Assembly (NCBI GenBank): GCA_012719335.1
Contig: JAAYAO010000360.1
Span: 1 to 5,890, forward strand
Source of the DNA: Propionibacterium sp.
GTDB taxonomy: Bacteria > Actinomycetota > Actinomycetes > Propionibacteriales > Propionibacteriaceae
Reading direction: 5' to 3'
DNA length: 5,890 bases
The notes beneath the pieces are model-generated. The model was not told the origin of the DNA. It saw only the letters and a program-made list of their open reading frames with translations, and did no database searches. Below, piece after piece: positions 1 through 5,890 of this stretch. Every line of letters starts with the position of its first letter. Position 1 is the stretch's first letter. A program made the position numbers and the translations under genes.

Positions 1-621
1 CACGGCTACCAGGTGCACGTCGGGCCGATGAACTCCGACGTCGTCGGCGACGTCACGATCAAGAGCGCCGACCCCTACCAACACCCGGCGATCCGGTTCA
101 ACTACCTGTCCACCGAAACCGACCGACGTGAATGGGTCGAGGTCGTCCGGGCGGCCCGCCACATCCTGTCGCAGCCGGCCTTCGCCGCCTTCGACGGCGG
201 GGAACTCTCCCCGGGCCCGCAGGTCGAAACCGACGAGCAGATCCTCGACTGGGTGGCCAAGGACGCCGAAACCGCCCTGCACCCCTCCTGCACCGCCGCG
301 ATGGGGGTGGGGGAGCAGTCGGTGGTGGACCCGACCTCGATGCGGGTGCACGGCACCGAAGGGCTGCGGGTGGTCGACGCCTCGGTCTTCCCGTCCATCA
401 CCAACGGCAACATCTACGCCCCGGTGATGATGGTCGCCGAGAAGGCCGCCGACCTGATCGCCGGCAACACCCCCCTGGCGCCCGAGTACCCGCCGGTGTA
501 CCGGGCCGAATCGGGGATGCCGATCTACCCGCCCGGTGACCACCGCAACGACCGGTGGGACGCGGTGACCGAGATTCCCACCGCCGTGGACGCCATCGCC
601 GCGATGGGGGACGACGCATGA
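1..621 (+). CDS. betA: Choline dehydrogenase (GMC oxidoreductase), C-terminal part; 5' end outside window
   Basis: This is the last 206 codons of an FAD-dependent GMC-family dehydrogenase that oxidises choline to betaine aldehyde, the first step of glycine betaine synthesis. The reading frame is open from base 1, so the FAD-binding N-terminal part lies upstream of the window. What is visible is the GMC C-terminal domain. It closely resembles my recollection of E. coli BetA: GYQ.HVGPM, then QHPAI.FNY, then the catalytic His in [10 protein letters not shown] (His codon 280-282), then SVVD...[13 protein letters not shown], and the second catalytic position, Asn, in NGN (codon 409-411). The last ~45 residues after AADLIAG, rich in Pro and Tyr, are longer than the E. 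coli tail. The stop overlaps the betT start as ATGA (618-621), so the two genes are probably co-transcribed and translationally coupled. Family assignment is firm. Choline as substrate is inferred from similarity and the betT neighbour. Confidence 0.93.
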   Translation, partial: HGYQVHVGPMNSDVVGDVTIKSADPYQHPAIRFNYLSTETDRREWVEVVRAARHILSQPAFAAFDGGELSPGPQVETDEQILDWVAKDAETALHPSCTAAMGVGEQSVVDPTSMRVHGTEGLRVVDASVFPSITNGNIYAPVMMVAEKAADLIAGNTPLAPEYPPVYRAESGMPIYPPGDHRNDRWDAVTEIPTAVDAIAAMGDDA

Positions 622-2657
622 GCATCGCCGAAGCAACCCCCGAAAACACCACCCAACAACGGGGAATCCGCACCAAATGGGTGGTGCTGGGCGTGTCGAT
701 GGCGATCGCCTTCGCCGTCGCCGCCTGGGGCCTGATCGCACCCGAACACGCCAACGGGGTGCTGGGTACCGCGGTCGGCTTCATCGCCGAATGGACCGGC
801 TGGTTCTACATCGCCCTGGCCACCGCGGTGCTGGTGTTCGTCATCGTGATGGGGGTGCGCCACTCCAAGGTGCGCCTGGGCAAGGACACCGACCGTCCCG
901 AGTTCTCGACCTTCGCCTGGGCGTCCATGCTGTTCGCCGCCGGCATCGGCACCGACGTGATGTTCTTCGCCGTGGCCGAACCGGTCACCCAGTACATGCA
1001 CCCCCCGCAGGGCACCCCCGAATCTCTTGAGGCCGCCCGGGAGGCCACCGTCTGGACGATGTTCCACTACGGCATCACCGGCTGGGGCATGTACGCCCTG
1101 ATGGGCATCGCCCTGGGCTACTACGCCCACCGCAAGGGCCTGCCCCTGGCCGTCCGTTCGGCGCTCTACCCGCTGTTCGGCAAACGGATCCGTGGCCGGA
1201 TCGGGGACGCGGTCGACATCGCCACCGTCGTGGGCACCATCTTCGGCGTCGCCACCTCGCTCGGCATCGGCGTGGTGATGCTGAACGTGGGCCTCGACAT
1301 TCTGTTCGGCATCGAACAGGGGCAACCCGCGCAAGTGGCTCTGGTGATTCTCGCGGTGGGCACCGCCACCGTCTCGGCCACCTCGGGTGTCGACCGCGGC
1401 ATCCGCATCCTGTCCCAGCTCAACGTGCTGCTCGCCATCGCGTTGGCCGGGTGGGTGCTGTTCACCGGCAACACCGCCTTCCTGCTGCGCGCGATGATGA
1501 TGAACATCGGTGACTTCGTCGCGATGTTCCCCGGCATGACGCTCGACACGATGGCCTTCGATCACCCGGCCGACTGGATGAACGCCTGGACCCTGTTCTT
1601 CTGGGCCTGGTGGATCGCCTGGGCGTCCTTCGTCGGCATGTTCCTGGCCCGCATCTCCCGCGGCCGCACGATCGGTCAGTTCATTCTCGGCACCCTGACC
1701 ATCCCGTTCTGCTACATCGTGATGTGGGTGACGATCTTCGGCAACGCCGCGGTGGAGCAGATCCGCGAGGGTGGCGACCGGGCGTTCGCCGAACAGGCGG
1801 TGAACAGTCCCGAACTCGGGTTCTTCAACCTGCTGCAGCAGTACCCGGCCGCCCCGGTGCTGGTGGCCCTGGCGACCTTCGTCGGCCTGCTGTTCTATGT
1901 CACCAGCGCCGACTCCGGAGCCCTGGTGATGGCCAACCTCTCCAGCGAACTGCCCGGCTCCGATGTGGACGCCAAGCCCGTTCTGCGGATCCTGTGGGCG
2001 GTCGCCACCGGTGTGCTCACCATCGCCATGCTGGCGGTGGACGGCATCCCGGCGTTGCAGAGCGCCACGATCATCATGGGGTTGCCGTTCGCGGTGGTGA
2101 TGGTGTTGGTGATGCTCGGGCTGTACCGGGCCCTGGAGAGCGAGAAGGCCCACGACCTGGCGGTGCGGGAGTCGCTGACCTCGTCGCTGATCGGACGGGG
2201 CGCCACCGTCGCTCCCGGCACCTGGCGCAAGCGCCTGGGCATCTCCTTCGGGATCATCTCCGACCGGCAGGCCGAGAAGCACCTCGACCGGGTGGTGCTG
2301 CCGGCGTTGACCGAGGTCGCGGCCGAACTGAACGAGCGCGGTGCCGAGGCCGTCATCGTCGAGGACGAGGAACCGCCGACCCGCCGCGTCCTGCGTCGGA
2401 TCACCCTCGAGGTGCGCGACGGGGAGACCCCGTTCCAGTACCCGGTGGTGGTGCGGCGCGTCCCGGCCCCGACCTACGGCGCCCGGATGATCGAGGCCGA
2501 CGACACCAGTACCCGCGTCGAGGTGGCCCAACCCGCGGTTGCCGCCTACGACCTGATCACCTACGACCAGGATCAGGTCTGTCACGACGTGCTGGACGCC
2601 TACGAACGACACCTCGCCGCCACCCGCAGCATCGCCGAGGCGCACGACGAGGAGTGA
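618..2657 (+). CDS. betT: BCCT-family high-affinity choline transporter BetT
   Basis: This 679-residue inner-membrane transporter imports choline. I chose the ATG at 618 because it forms an ATGA overlap with the betA stop, has GGGGGA (606-611) six bases upstream, and gives a length close to E. coli BetT (about 677). Hydrophobic segments run from about residue 21 to 505, as expected for the 12-helix BCCT core. Diagnostic stretches are the glycine motif [15 protein letters not shown] (108-122), [14 protein letters not shown] (150-163), the tryptophan box [12 protein letters not shown] (324-335) and [11 protein letters not shown] (342-352). Asp113 stands where the sodium-coupled betaine carrier BetP has Gly. 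Asp is typical of proton-coupled BetT, so proton-driven choline uptake is inferred. Ser337 replaces the Pro usual just after the tryptophan box. Residues ~506-679 form a charged cytoplasmic C-terminal domain ending [10 protein letters not shown], as in E. coli BetT, where the tail is linked to osmotic activation. An in-frame GTG at 555 lies inside betA and is not the start. Confidence 0.95.
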   Translation: MSIAEATPENTTQQRGIRTKWVVLGVSMAIAFAVAAWGLIAPEHANGVLGTAVGFIAEWTGWFYIALATAVLVFVIVMGVRHSKVRLGKDTDRPEFSTFAWASMLFAAGIGTDVMFFAVAEPVTQYMHPPQGTPESLEAAREATVWTMFHYGITGWGMYALMGIALGYYAHRKGLPLAVRSALYPLFGKRIRGRIGDAVDIATVVGTIFGVATSLGIGVVMLNVGLDILFGIEQGQPAQVALVILAVGTATVSATSGVDRGIRILSQLNVLLAIALAGWVLFTGNTAFLLRAMMMNIGDFVAMFPGMTLDTMAFDHPADWMNAWTLFFWAWWIAWASFVGMFLARISRGRTIGQFILGTLTIPFCYIVMWVTIFGNAAVEQIREGGDRAFAEQAVNSPELGFFNLLQQYPAAPVLVALATFVGLLFYVTSADSGALVMANLSSELPGSDVDAKPVLRILWAVATGVLTIAMLAVDGIPALQSATIIMGLPFAVVMVLVMLGLYRALESEKAHDLAVRESLTSSLIGRGATVAPGTWRKRLGISFGIISDRQAEKHLDRVVLPALTEVAAELNERGAEAVIVEDEEPPTRRVLRRITLEVRDGETPFQYPVVVRRVPAPTYGARMIEADDTSTRVEVAQPAVAAYDLITYDQDQVCHDVLDAYERHLAATRSIAEAHDEE

Positions 2658-2664
2658 CCCGACG

Positions 2665-2684
2665 GTGGGCCCCGCGGGGCCCAC
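2665..2684 (+). terminator. Perfect 20-base GC-rich palindrome after betT, probable terminator hairpin
   Basis: GTGGGCCCCGCGGGGCCCAC is exactly self-complementary. As RNA it can form an 8-bp stem with a CGCG loop, starting eight bases after the betT stop. There is no T-run after it, so it is not a classical intrinsic terminator. U-less hairpins of this kind are common after genes in high-GC actinobacteria. It most likely ends or stabilises the betA-betT transcript. Because it is symmetrical it could also act on the converging minus-strand transcript. Confidence 0.55.
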
Positions 2685-2708
2685 TCAGGTCATCCCGGCC
2701 GATGCCGA

Positions 2709-2786
2709 TGACTGAAAACGCACGTGAACGGCGCGTTCATCGCCCCTTGTGGCCGAATGACCCCCTGAAACCTGCGTTTTCAGTCA
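2709..2786. repeat. 14-bp perfect inverted repeat with nested hairpin between converging genes
   Basis: The left arm TGACTGAAAACGCA (2709-2722) is the exact reverse complement of the right arm TGCGTTTTCAGTCA (2773-2786), with 50 bases between. Inside lies a second inverted repeat, TGAACG (2725-2730) and CGTTCA (2734-2739), around GCG. The arms carry AAAA and TTTT, and the region is less GC-rich than its surroundings. The last three bases of the right arm are the stop codon of the minus-strand redoxin gene (2784-2786). The position between two converging genes suggests a bidirectional terminator or transcript-end structure. The long loop is unusual for that, and a protein-binding site or the relic of a small repeat element cannot be excluded. 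Confidence 0.6.
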
Positions 2787-3239
2787 CGGAGCCTCGGTAC
2801 TCTTCACCGCGGCCAGCAGGTCGGCCCTGGACGGGTTGCGCAGCACCGCGGTACCCACCAAGGCGGTCGGAGTCAGCTCGTTGCCGTCATTCAACTCCCG
2901 AACCGCCGCGTTCGCTTCGGGGTCGGCCCACACATTCACCCAGGTCACCCGTGGATCATCACCGACCGACCGCAACAACACCTCGCAGAAGGCGCAGGTC
3001 GGCTTCCACAGCACCACGGCATGATCGGCCCCCACCCGCTGGCGGGCCTCGGCCCACGGCGTGTGCTTGCCGGTGCGATACAGCGCCCGCAACACGACTG
3101 CGAGCAGCAGCAGGGCGACCACCGCGGCCGCCGCACCCAGCCATGGGTTGATTCGGGCAACCAGTACACCGACGGTCACCACGCCGATCAACCCGGTGAT
3201 CACGGTCAACACGGCGGTCTTGTTGCGCTCGGCGGTCAC
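2784..3239 (-). CDS. Membrane-anchored glutaredoxin/mycoredoxin-like protein, CAFC active site
   Basis: This 151-residue protein has two hydrophobic segments (about residues 8-28 and 32-54) followed by a thioredoxin-fold domain (about 70-150). The domain shows VVLWKPTCAFCEVLL with the redox pair Cys82 and Cys85 (codons at 2994-2996 and 2985-2987), then VNVWADPEANAAVRELNDGNE, and TPT at about 123-125, which carries the cis-proline of the fold. The pattern is that of actinobacterial glutaredoxin/mycoredoxin-type proteins, which reduce mixed disulfides or hand electrons to a partner. Basic residues before segment 1 and after segment 2 (RALYRTGK) predict that both ends and the redox domain face the cytoplasm. 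The start is a GTG at 3239 overlapping the upstream stop as GTGA. I see no good separate ribosome site, so coupled translation is likely. The stop lies in the right arm of the inverted repeat at 2709-2786. The partner protein is unknown. Confidence 0.82.
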   Translation of the reverse strand: MTAERNKTAVLTVITGLIGVVTVGVLVARINPWLGAAAAVVALLLLAVVLRALYRTGKHTPWAEARQRVGADHAVVLWKPTCAFCEVLLRSVGDDPRVTWVNVWADPEANAAVRELNDGNELTPTALVGTAVLRNPSRADLLAAVKSTEAP

Positions 3240-3889
3240 CGGGCCACCGTACCGGCTGTGGTCACGTATCGCAGCCGGATCTGATCGAGGAACCAGGCGA
3301 AATGTTCGGCCGGCATCTCCTTCATCGCCGGAACCCGAATCGAGGTCACCGGTTGCGGGCCGGTCAGCAGGGTGTCGCGCACCGCAGCGTTCAGCACGCG
3401 CCGAGCTGCCGGGGGCAGGGCCAGGGCCCGTTGGGCGCCCACCGCGGTCAACGGCAGCACCAGAGCCAATTGGTGGCCGTCGTCGTAAGGAGCGGATTCC
3501 ATCCGCTGGGTCGGCGGTTCCAGATCGCACCACGGCACCGGCCCGACGCCGTCGATGGTGATACCACGGGTGTCGACCAGCCAGTGCGCCCCGCGTGCCC
3601 GCCGGGTCACCCGACGCAGGTGCAGGCCACCCAACAGGGCCGCCGCACCGAGAACGAGGAATACCGGGCCGAGCCACTGTGCCTCGTCGAAACGGCCGGC
3701 CAGTGCCGCGATGGACACGACCGCACCGAGAAGCAGCGGTAGCGGGCACATCGCCAGCATCAAGGTCGAGGCCAGATGCACCAGCGGACGCTTGGCCTCG
3801 GTGGTGATGTACCCCTGCGCCTCGAACTGCCGCAGCATCGCGTCGGCGGCGCGGTTCGGGGTGCCGTGATCGGACGGTTGCGGCTGCAC
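3236..3889 (-). CDS. Two-helix membrane protein of unknown function with soluble C-terminal domain
   Basis: I do not recognise this 217-residue protein as a named family. From the chosen GTG start it has a short hydrophilic N-terminus (1-35), a hydrophobic stretch LASTLMLAMCPLPLLLGAVV (39-58) running on to about residue 65, a second at about 72-91, a very basic stop-transfer segment (LRRVTRRAR, 91-99) and a soluble domain of about 110 residues that should be cytoplasmic. The pattern AHWLVDTRGITIDGVGPVPWCDLEPP (101-126) recalls the small beta-barrel, PH-like domains often attached to two helices in actinobacterial membrane proteins. That resemblance is only suggestive. The GTG at 3889 was preferred because GAGGAG lies four bases upstream. 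The internal ATG at 3838 has no ribosome site and would remove 17 residues. The gene overlaps the redoxin gene by GTGA, so the two are probably made together and may work together in the membrane. Confidence 0.75.
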   Translation of the reverse strand: MQPQPSDHGTPNRAADAMLRQFEAQGYITTEAKRPLVHLASTLMLAMCPLPLLLGAVVSIAALAGRFDEAQWLGPVFLVLGAAALLGGLHLRRVTRRARGAHWLVDTRGITIDGVGPVPWCDLEPPTQRMESAPYDDGHQLALVLPLTAVGAQRALALPPAARRVLNAAVRDTLLTGPQPVTSIRVPAMKEMPAEHFAWFLDQIRLRYVTTAGTVAR

Positions 3890-3893
3890 CGAT

Positions 3894-3899
3894 CTCCTC
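3894..3899 (-). promoter_or_regulatory. Ribosome binding site deciding the GTG start at 3889
   Basis: On the minus strand GAGGAG is followed by four bases and then GTG (3889-3887). It is the best Shine-Dalgarno match upstream of the membrane-protein frame. The spacing is slightly short, but neither the downstream ATG (3838) nor the frame's upstream extension to 3979 has a comparable site. Confidence 0.6.
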
Positions 3900-4044
3900 G
3901 AATGACGGTGGGCGGTTATCGAAGTCCACAGTACGACCCGACCGGCGCGACGATCGTGGCTGAGGCGTGCTGCGGCCATCGGACGTCGAGCGCAGGAACC
4001 GGCAGAGGTCCGGACGACGGGCTCGGTCGGTGGGCAGGCACGGC

Positions 4045-4048
4045 AGGA
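4045..4048 (+). promoter_or_regulatory. Ribosome binding site deciding the trpF start at 4057
   Basis: AGGA at 4045-4048 lies eight bases before the ATG at 4057. The alternative in-frame ATG at 4048 overlaps this site and would add only MEP. TrpF proteins typically begin M-x-V-K-I/V-C-G, which also favours 4057. Confidence 0.55.
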
Positions 4049-4056
4049 TGGAGCCC

Positions 4057-4671
4057 ATGTACGTCAAGGTGTGCGGTTTGGACACGGTGGCCAACGCCCG
4101 GGTGGCGGTCGAGGCCGGGGCGGACGCGATCGGGGTGGTGATGAGCCCGCCCAGCCCGCGTCACCTCGGCTTCGAGCAGGCCCGGGAGATCGTCGAGTCG
4201 GTGCCGGATCGGGTGGACACGGTGCTCGTGGTGCGCGAGATGCCGGCGAGTGAGGCCGCCGACACCGCCGCCGCGCTCGGGGTGGACGTGCTGCAACTGC
4301 ACGGCAAGCGCTACGGGGCCGAGGGGTTCGCCGCGGCCCTGGCCCGTTTTCCCCGACTGTGGCGGGCCACGTCCCTGGCCGACGACCCGGACCTCACCGT
4401 CGGCGCCTGGGGAGAGCAACGGCTGCTGCTCGACGCACCCCGGGCCGGTTCGGGCAGCCGCTGGGATCTCGACCAACTGCACCACCGGCGTCCGGCGGGG
4501 GAGTGGCTGCTCGCCGGCGGACTGGCCCCGGACAACGTGGCCGACGCGATCCGGGTCGCCGACCCGTTCGGGGTGGACGTGTCCAGCGGGGTGGAATCCG
4601 CCCCGGGCGTCAAGGACCCCCGGCTGATCCGCGCTTTCGTCAACGCTGCAAGGCAATCGCGGGCGGAGTGA
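4057..4671 (+). CDS. trpF: Phosphoribosylanthranilate isomerase TrpF
   Basis: This cytoplasmic enzyme converts N-(5-phosphoribosyl)anthranilate to its 1-deoxyribulose form, the third step of tryptophan synthesis from chorismate. The 204-residue product has the usual length of a single-domain TIM barrel. The N-terminus MYVKVCGL carries the catalytic base Cys6. SPRH holds Arg35, equivalent to the conserved phosphoribosyl-site Arg. VLQLHG (78-83) and LLLDA follow, the latter with the catalytic acid Asp126. The phosphate-binding loops are LLAGGLAPDN (151-160) and GVDVSSGVESAPGVKD (172-187), the strongest family signature. All key residues are present, so the enzyme should be active. No other trp gene is in the window. 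The neighbours are a divergent membrane/redox unit and a DUF3048 lipoprotein, so trpF stands apart from any trp cluster here. This is unusual for an actinobacterium, many of which have only the HisA/TrpF enzyme PriA. An in-frame ATG at 4048 is the alternative start. Confidence 0.94.
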   Translation: MYVKVCGLDTVANARVAVEAGADAIGVVMSPPSPRHLGFEQAREIVESVPDRVDTVLVVREMPASEAADTAAALGVDVLQLHGKRYGAEGFAAALARFPRLWRATSLADDPDLTVGAWGEQRLLLDAPRAGSGSRWDLDQLHHRRPAGEWLLAGGLAPDNVADAIRVADPFGVDVSSGVESAPGVKDPRLIRAFVNAARQSRAE

Positions 4672-4677
4672 GCCCGC
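4659..4677 (+). terminator. Weak GC hairpin over the trpF stop codon
   Basis: GCGGGC (4659-4664) can pair with GCCCGC (4672-4677) around a 7-base loop containing the trpF stop codon. An overlapping alternative pairs GCCC (4672-4675) with GGGC (4680-4683). No T-run follows. It may weaken read-through into the next gene, but such short GC stems arise easily by chance in DNA of this composition. Confidence 0.25.
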
Positions 4678-4747
4678 CGGGGCCATGACCGCACGGCCGC
4701 GGGTGTTCACACTGGGACGGTCGGAACCGAGCCGGTGCGGATGGGCC

Positions 4748-4753
4748 TAGGCT
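4748..4753 (+). promoter_or_regulatory. Possible -10 promoter element for the DUF3048 lipoprotein gene
   Basis: TAGGCT fits the actinobacterial -10 pattern TANNNT and lies 37 bases before the ATG at 4791, a workable distance. No good -35 is visible at the expected spacing. TAATGA at 4764-4769 is a second candidate. The ribosome site is probably AGGA at 4777-4780, ten bases before the start. Confidence 0.3.
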
Positions 4754-4790
4754 TCCGTCGCGGTAATGAGTGGATTAGGAAGTGTGGGGC

Positions 4791-5890
4791 ATGGCCGAAC
4801 TCAGTCGTCGAACGTTGTTGTGGGGTGGGCTGGCGGCCGTCGGCGCGATCGCGGCCGGCTGCGCCGCGAAACCCGGGTCGACCCTGCTACCCGGTGAAAC
4901 GCCCACCCCCACCCCGACGCCGACCCCCACACCCGAGCCGCCGCCACCGACCTGGCCACTGACTGGTCAACCCCTGCCCGACCCCGCCGCGGCGCGTCAT
5001 GCCGCGGTGGCGGTGAAGGTGCCCGACAACAAGTACGAGCATCCCCAGTCGGGCCTGAACGACGCCGACCTGGTGTTCGTGCAATTGGACGGCTACCCCG
5101 ATGCCAGTGGCCAGAGCGCCACCCGGCTGGTTCCGGTCTTTCACAGCACCCTGCCCGAGGGGGTGATCCCGGTGCGCTCGATCCGTCCGGTCGACGTGCC
5201 GTTGCTGGCCCCGATGGGTGCGGTCGTCGGCAACACCGGGGGAGCCGGCTGGGTGGTCGCGTACGCCGAGAGTCACAGTGAGTATCTCGACGTGTCACAG
5301 ACCTACATGGACACCCAGGGCACCGGCAGCTACTCCATCGACGGATCGCGGGTGTACACCTACGGCGGCGAGAAGAAGTACGACCGGGCGGTCACCGCCC
5401 ATCCGCAGGTGTTGTCGCAGCGCAATGAACGGTTCGCGGACGGCCCGGCCGCGCCCTACCTGCCCTTCGCGGTGGGCGATGAGGAACCCAGTACCGCCCA
5501 GGGCACGGCCGCCCGGCACGTCGAGGTGCCGTGGAAGAACGGCGACGCCTACACGATGAGCTACACCTACGACACCGCCGCCGGGGTGTATCTGCGCAAC
5601 ATGCCCTGGGGTGAGCACATCCTGGTCGACGGCGAGCGGGTGACCACCGACAACATTCTGGTGATCCTGGCCGAGGTGACCTACGACAAGATCTTCGAGG
5701 GCCGCGGCGCCGCCGAACCGATCCACCAGATCGTCTCGGCCGAGGGCACGTTCCACTACTGCCACGCCGGACGGGCGGTGACCGGCACCTGGGCCAAGGG
5801 TGAGGTGCACGAGCCCTTCACCTTCACCCTCGACGACGGCAGCCCGTTGAAGATGGCGCCGGGGCGCACCTTCGTCGAACTGCCCTACGA
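4791..5890 (+). CDS. DUF3048 (YerB-type) lipoprotein with Tat-like signal; 3' end outside window
   Basis: The frame runs open from the ATG at 4791 to the window end (366 full codons). The N-terminus MAELSRRTLLWGGLAAVGAIAAGC has a twin-arginine motif (SRRTLL), a hydrophobic stretch and a lipobox with Cys24 (4860-4862). The product is therefore predicted to be exported, probably by the Tat route, and anchored by lipid to the outer face of the membrane. A six-fold Thr-Pro linker (37-48) followed by EPPPPT separates the anchor from the domain. The domain matches what I recall of DUF3048/YerB proteins: WPLTGQPL (~55), AVAVKVPDN, HPQSGLNDADLVFVQ (~84-97), the TRLVPVFHS segment, PVRSIRPVD (~128-135), a second half from about 240, and the closing CHAGRAVTGTW and PGRTFVELP (~357-365). 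In the family that last motif lies very near the C-terminus, so the stop should be only a few codons beyond the window. The biochemical function of DUF3048 is unknown to me. The gene may follow trpF by chance. Confidence 0.87.
   Translation, partial: MAELSRRTLLWGGLAAVGAIAAGCAAKPGSTLLPGETPTPTPTPTPTPEPPPPTWPLTGQPLPDPAAARHAAVAVKVPDNKYEHPQSGLNDADLVFVQLDGYPDASGQSATRLVPVFHSTLPEGVIPVRSIRPVDVPLLAPMGAVVGNTGGAGWVVAYAESHSEYLDVSQTYMDTQGTGSYSIDGSRVYTYGGEKKYDRAVTAHPQVLSQRNERFADGPAAPYLPFAVGDEEPSTAQGTAARHVEVPWKNGDAYTMSYTYDTAAGVYLRNMPWGEHILVDGERVTTDNILVILAEVTYDKIFEGRGAAEPIHQIVSAEGTFHYCHAGRAVTGTWAKGEVHEPFTFTLDDGSPLKMAPGRTFVELPY

Larger units (their letters stand above)
3890..4056. other. Divergent intergenic region between the minus-strand membrane unit and trpF
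   Basis: These 167 bases must carry the promoters for both divergent units unless transcription enters from outside. I see no convincing -35/-10 pair in either direction. A TACTGT hexamer on the minus strand (3928-3933) could be a -10 element for the membrane unit but lacks a recognisable -35. The trpF-proximal part (3965-4056) has no TA dinucleotide at all, so no standard TANNNT -10 box. There is no cluster of Trp codons or attenuator-like structure before trpF. Confidence 0.4.

Noticed and set aside
525..2684. A 719-codon open frame on the minus strand opposite betT
   Set aside because: It is the antisense shadow of betT: high-GC codon use removes stops from this frame. The translation is a low-complexity mix of Gly, His, Asp and Arg with no family resemblance, while the plus strand encodes an unmistakable BCCT transporter.
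2709..2786. The inverted repeat as a miniature transposable element
   Set aside because: The 78-bp unit has no clear target-site duplication (flanks CGA and CGG), and the right arm coincides with a gene's stop codon. Without other copies visible in this window the claim is unsupported.
1610..3151. A 513-codon plus-strand frame running from betT across the intergenic region into the redoxin gene
   Set aside because: It is out of frame with betT, very rich in Arg, Pro and Gly, and crosses the hairpin and a real gene on the other strand. It is a composition artefact.
3890..4056. Possible trp attenuator or leader peptide before trpF
   Set aside because: There is no short frame with clustered Trp codons and no terminator/antiterminator pair in this stretch.
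3240..4094. Upstream extension of the redoxin reading frame, giving a 436-residue protein
   Set aside because: The extension overlaps the membrane-protein gene in another frame and reads as an Arg/Gly/Pro shadow. The GTG at 3239 with the GTGA overlap explains the real gene.
4903..4938. Thr-Pro codon repeat as a DNA tandem repeat or recombination site
   Set aside because: It encodes a normal (TP)6 lipoprotein linker with varied synonymous codons, so selection is on the protein rather than on a DNA repeat.
5295..5810. A 171-codon minus-strand frame opposite the DUF3048 gene
   Set aside because: The plus strand carries a recognisable DUF3048 lipoprotein with signal peptide and family motifs over the same bases. 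The minus frame is its shadow.

Overview
The window is 5.9 kb of very GC-rich DNA, with G or C at most third codon positions. GTG starts, 4-base stop/start overlaps and the protein families point to a high-GC Actinomycetota (a Propionibacteriaceae-like relative would fit, but this is not proven). It reads as ordinary, densely packed chromosome: five genes, two of them cut by the window edges. I see no tRNA, rRNA, CRISPR array, insertion sequence or phage gene.

Bases 1-2657 (+ strand) hold the end of a choline dehydrogenase gene (betA) overlapping by ATGA with betT, a choline transporter of the BCCT family. Together they import choline and begin its oxidation to the osmoprotectant glycine betaine. 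The betaine aldehyde dehydrogenase is not in the window. Bases 2658-2783 separate converging genes and hold a perfect GC-rich hairpin followed by a 14-bp perfect inverted repeat whose right arm runs into the stop codon of the facing gene.

Bases 2784-3889 (- strand) are a two-gene unit joined by a GTGA overlap. The promoter-proximal gene encodes a 217-residue protein with two membrane segments and a soluble tail of unknown function. The second encodes a 151-residue glutaredoxin/mycoredoxin-like protein with a CAFC active site, tethered by two membrane segments. A 167-base divergent region separates this unit from trpF.

Bases 4057-4671 (+ strand) encode a complete, apparently catalytically intact TrpF (phosphoribosylanthranilate isomerase). 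This is noteworthy because many actinobacteria lack trpF and use the dual-function HisA/TrpF enzyme PriA. After a 119-base gap, a DUF3048 (YerB-type) lipoprotein with a twin-arginine signal and lipobox begins at 4791 and is still open at the window end, probably a few residues short of its stop.

I found no clear new multi-gene system. The items most worth checking are the stand-alone trpF, the membrane-bound thiol-redox pair and the structured convergent intergenic region.
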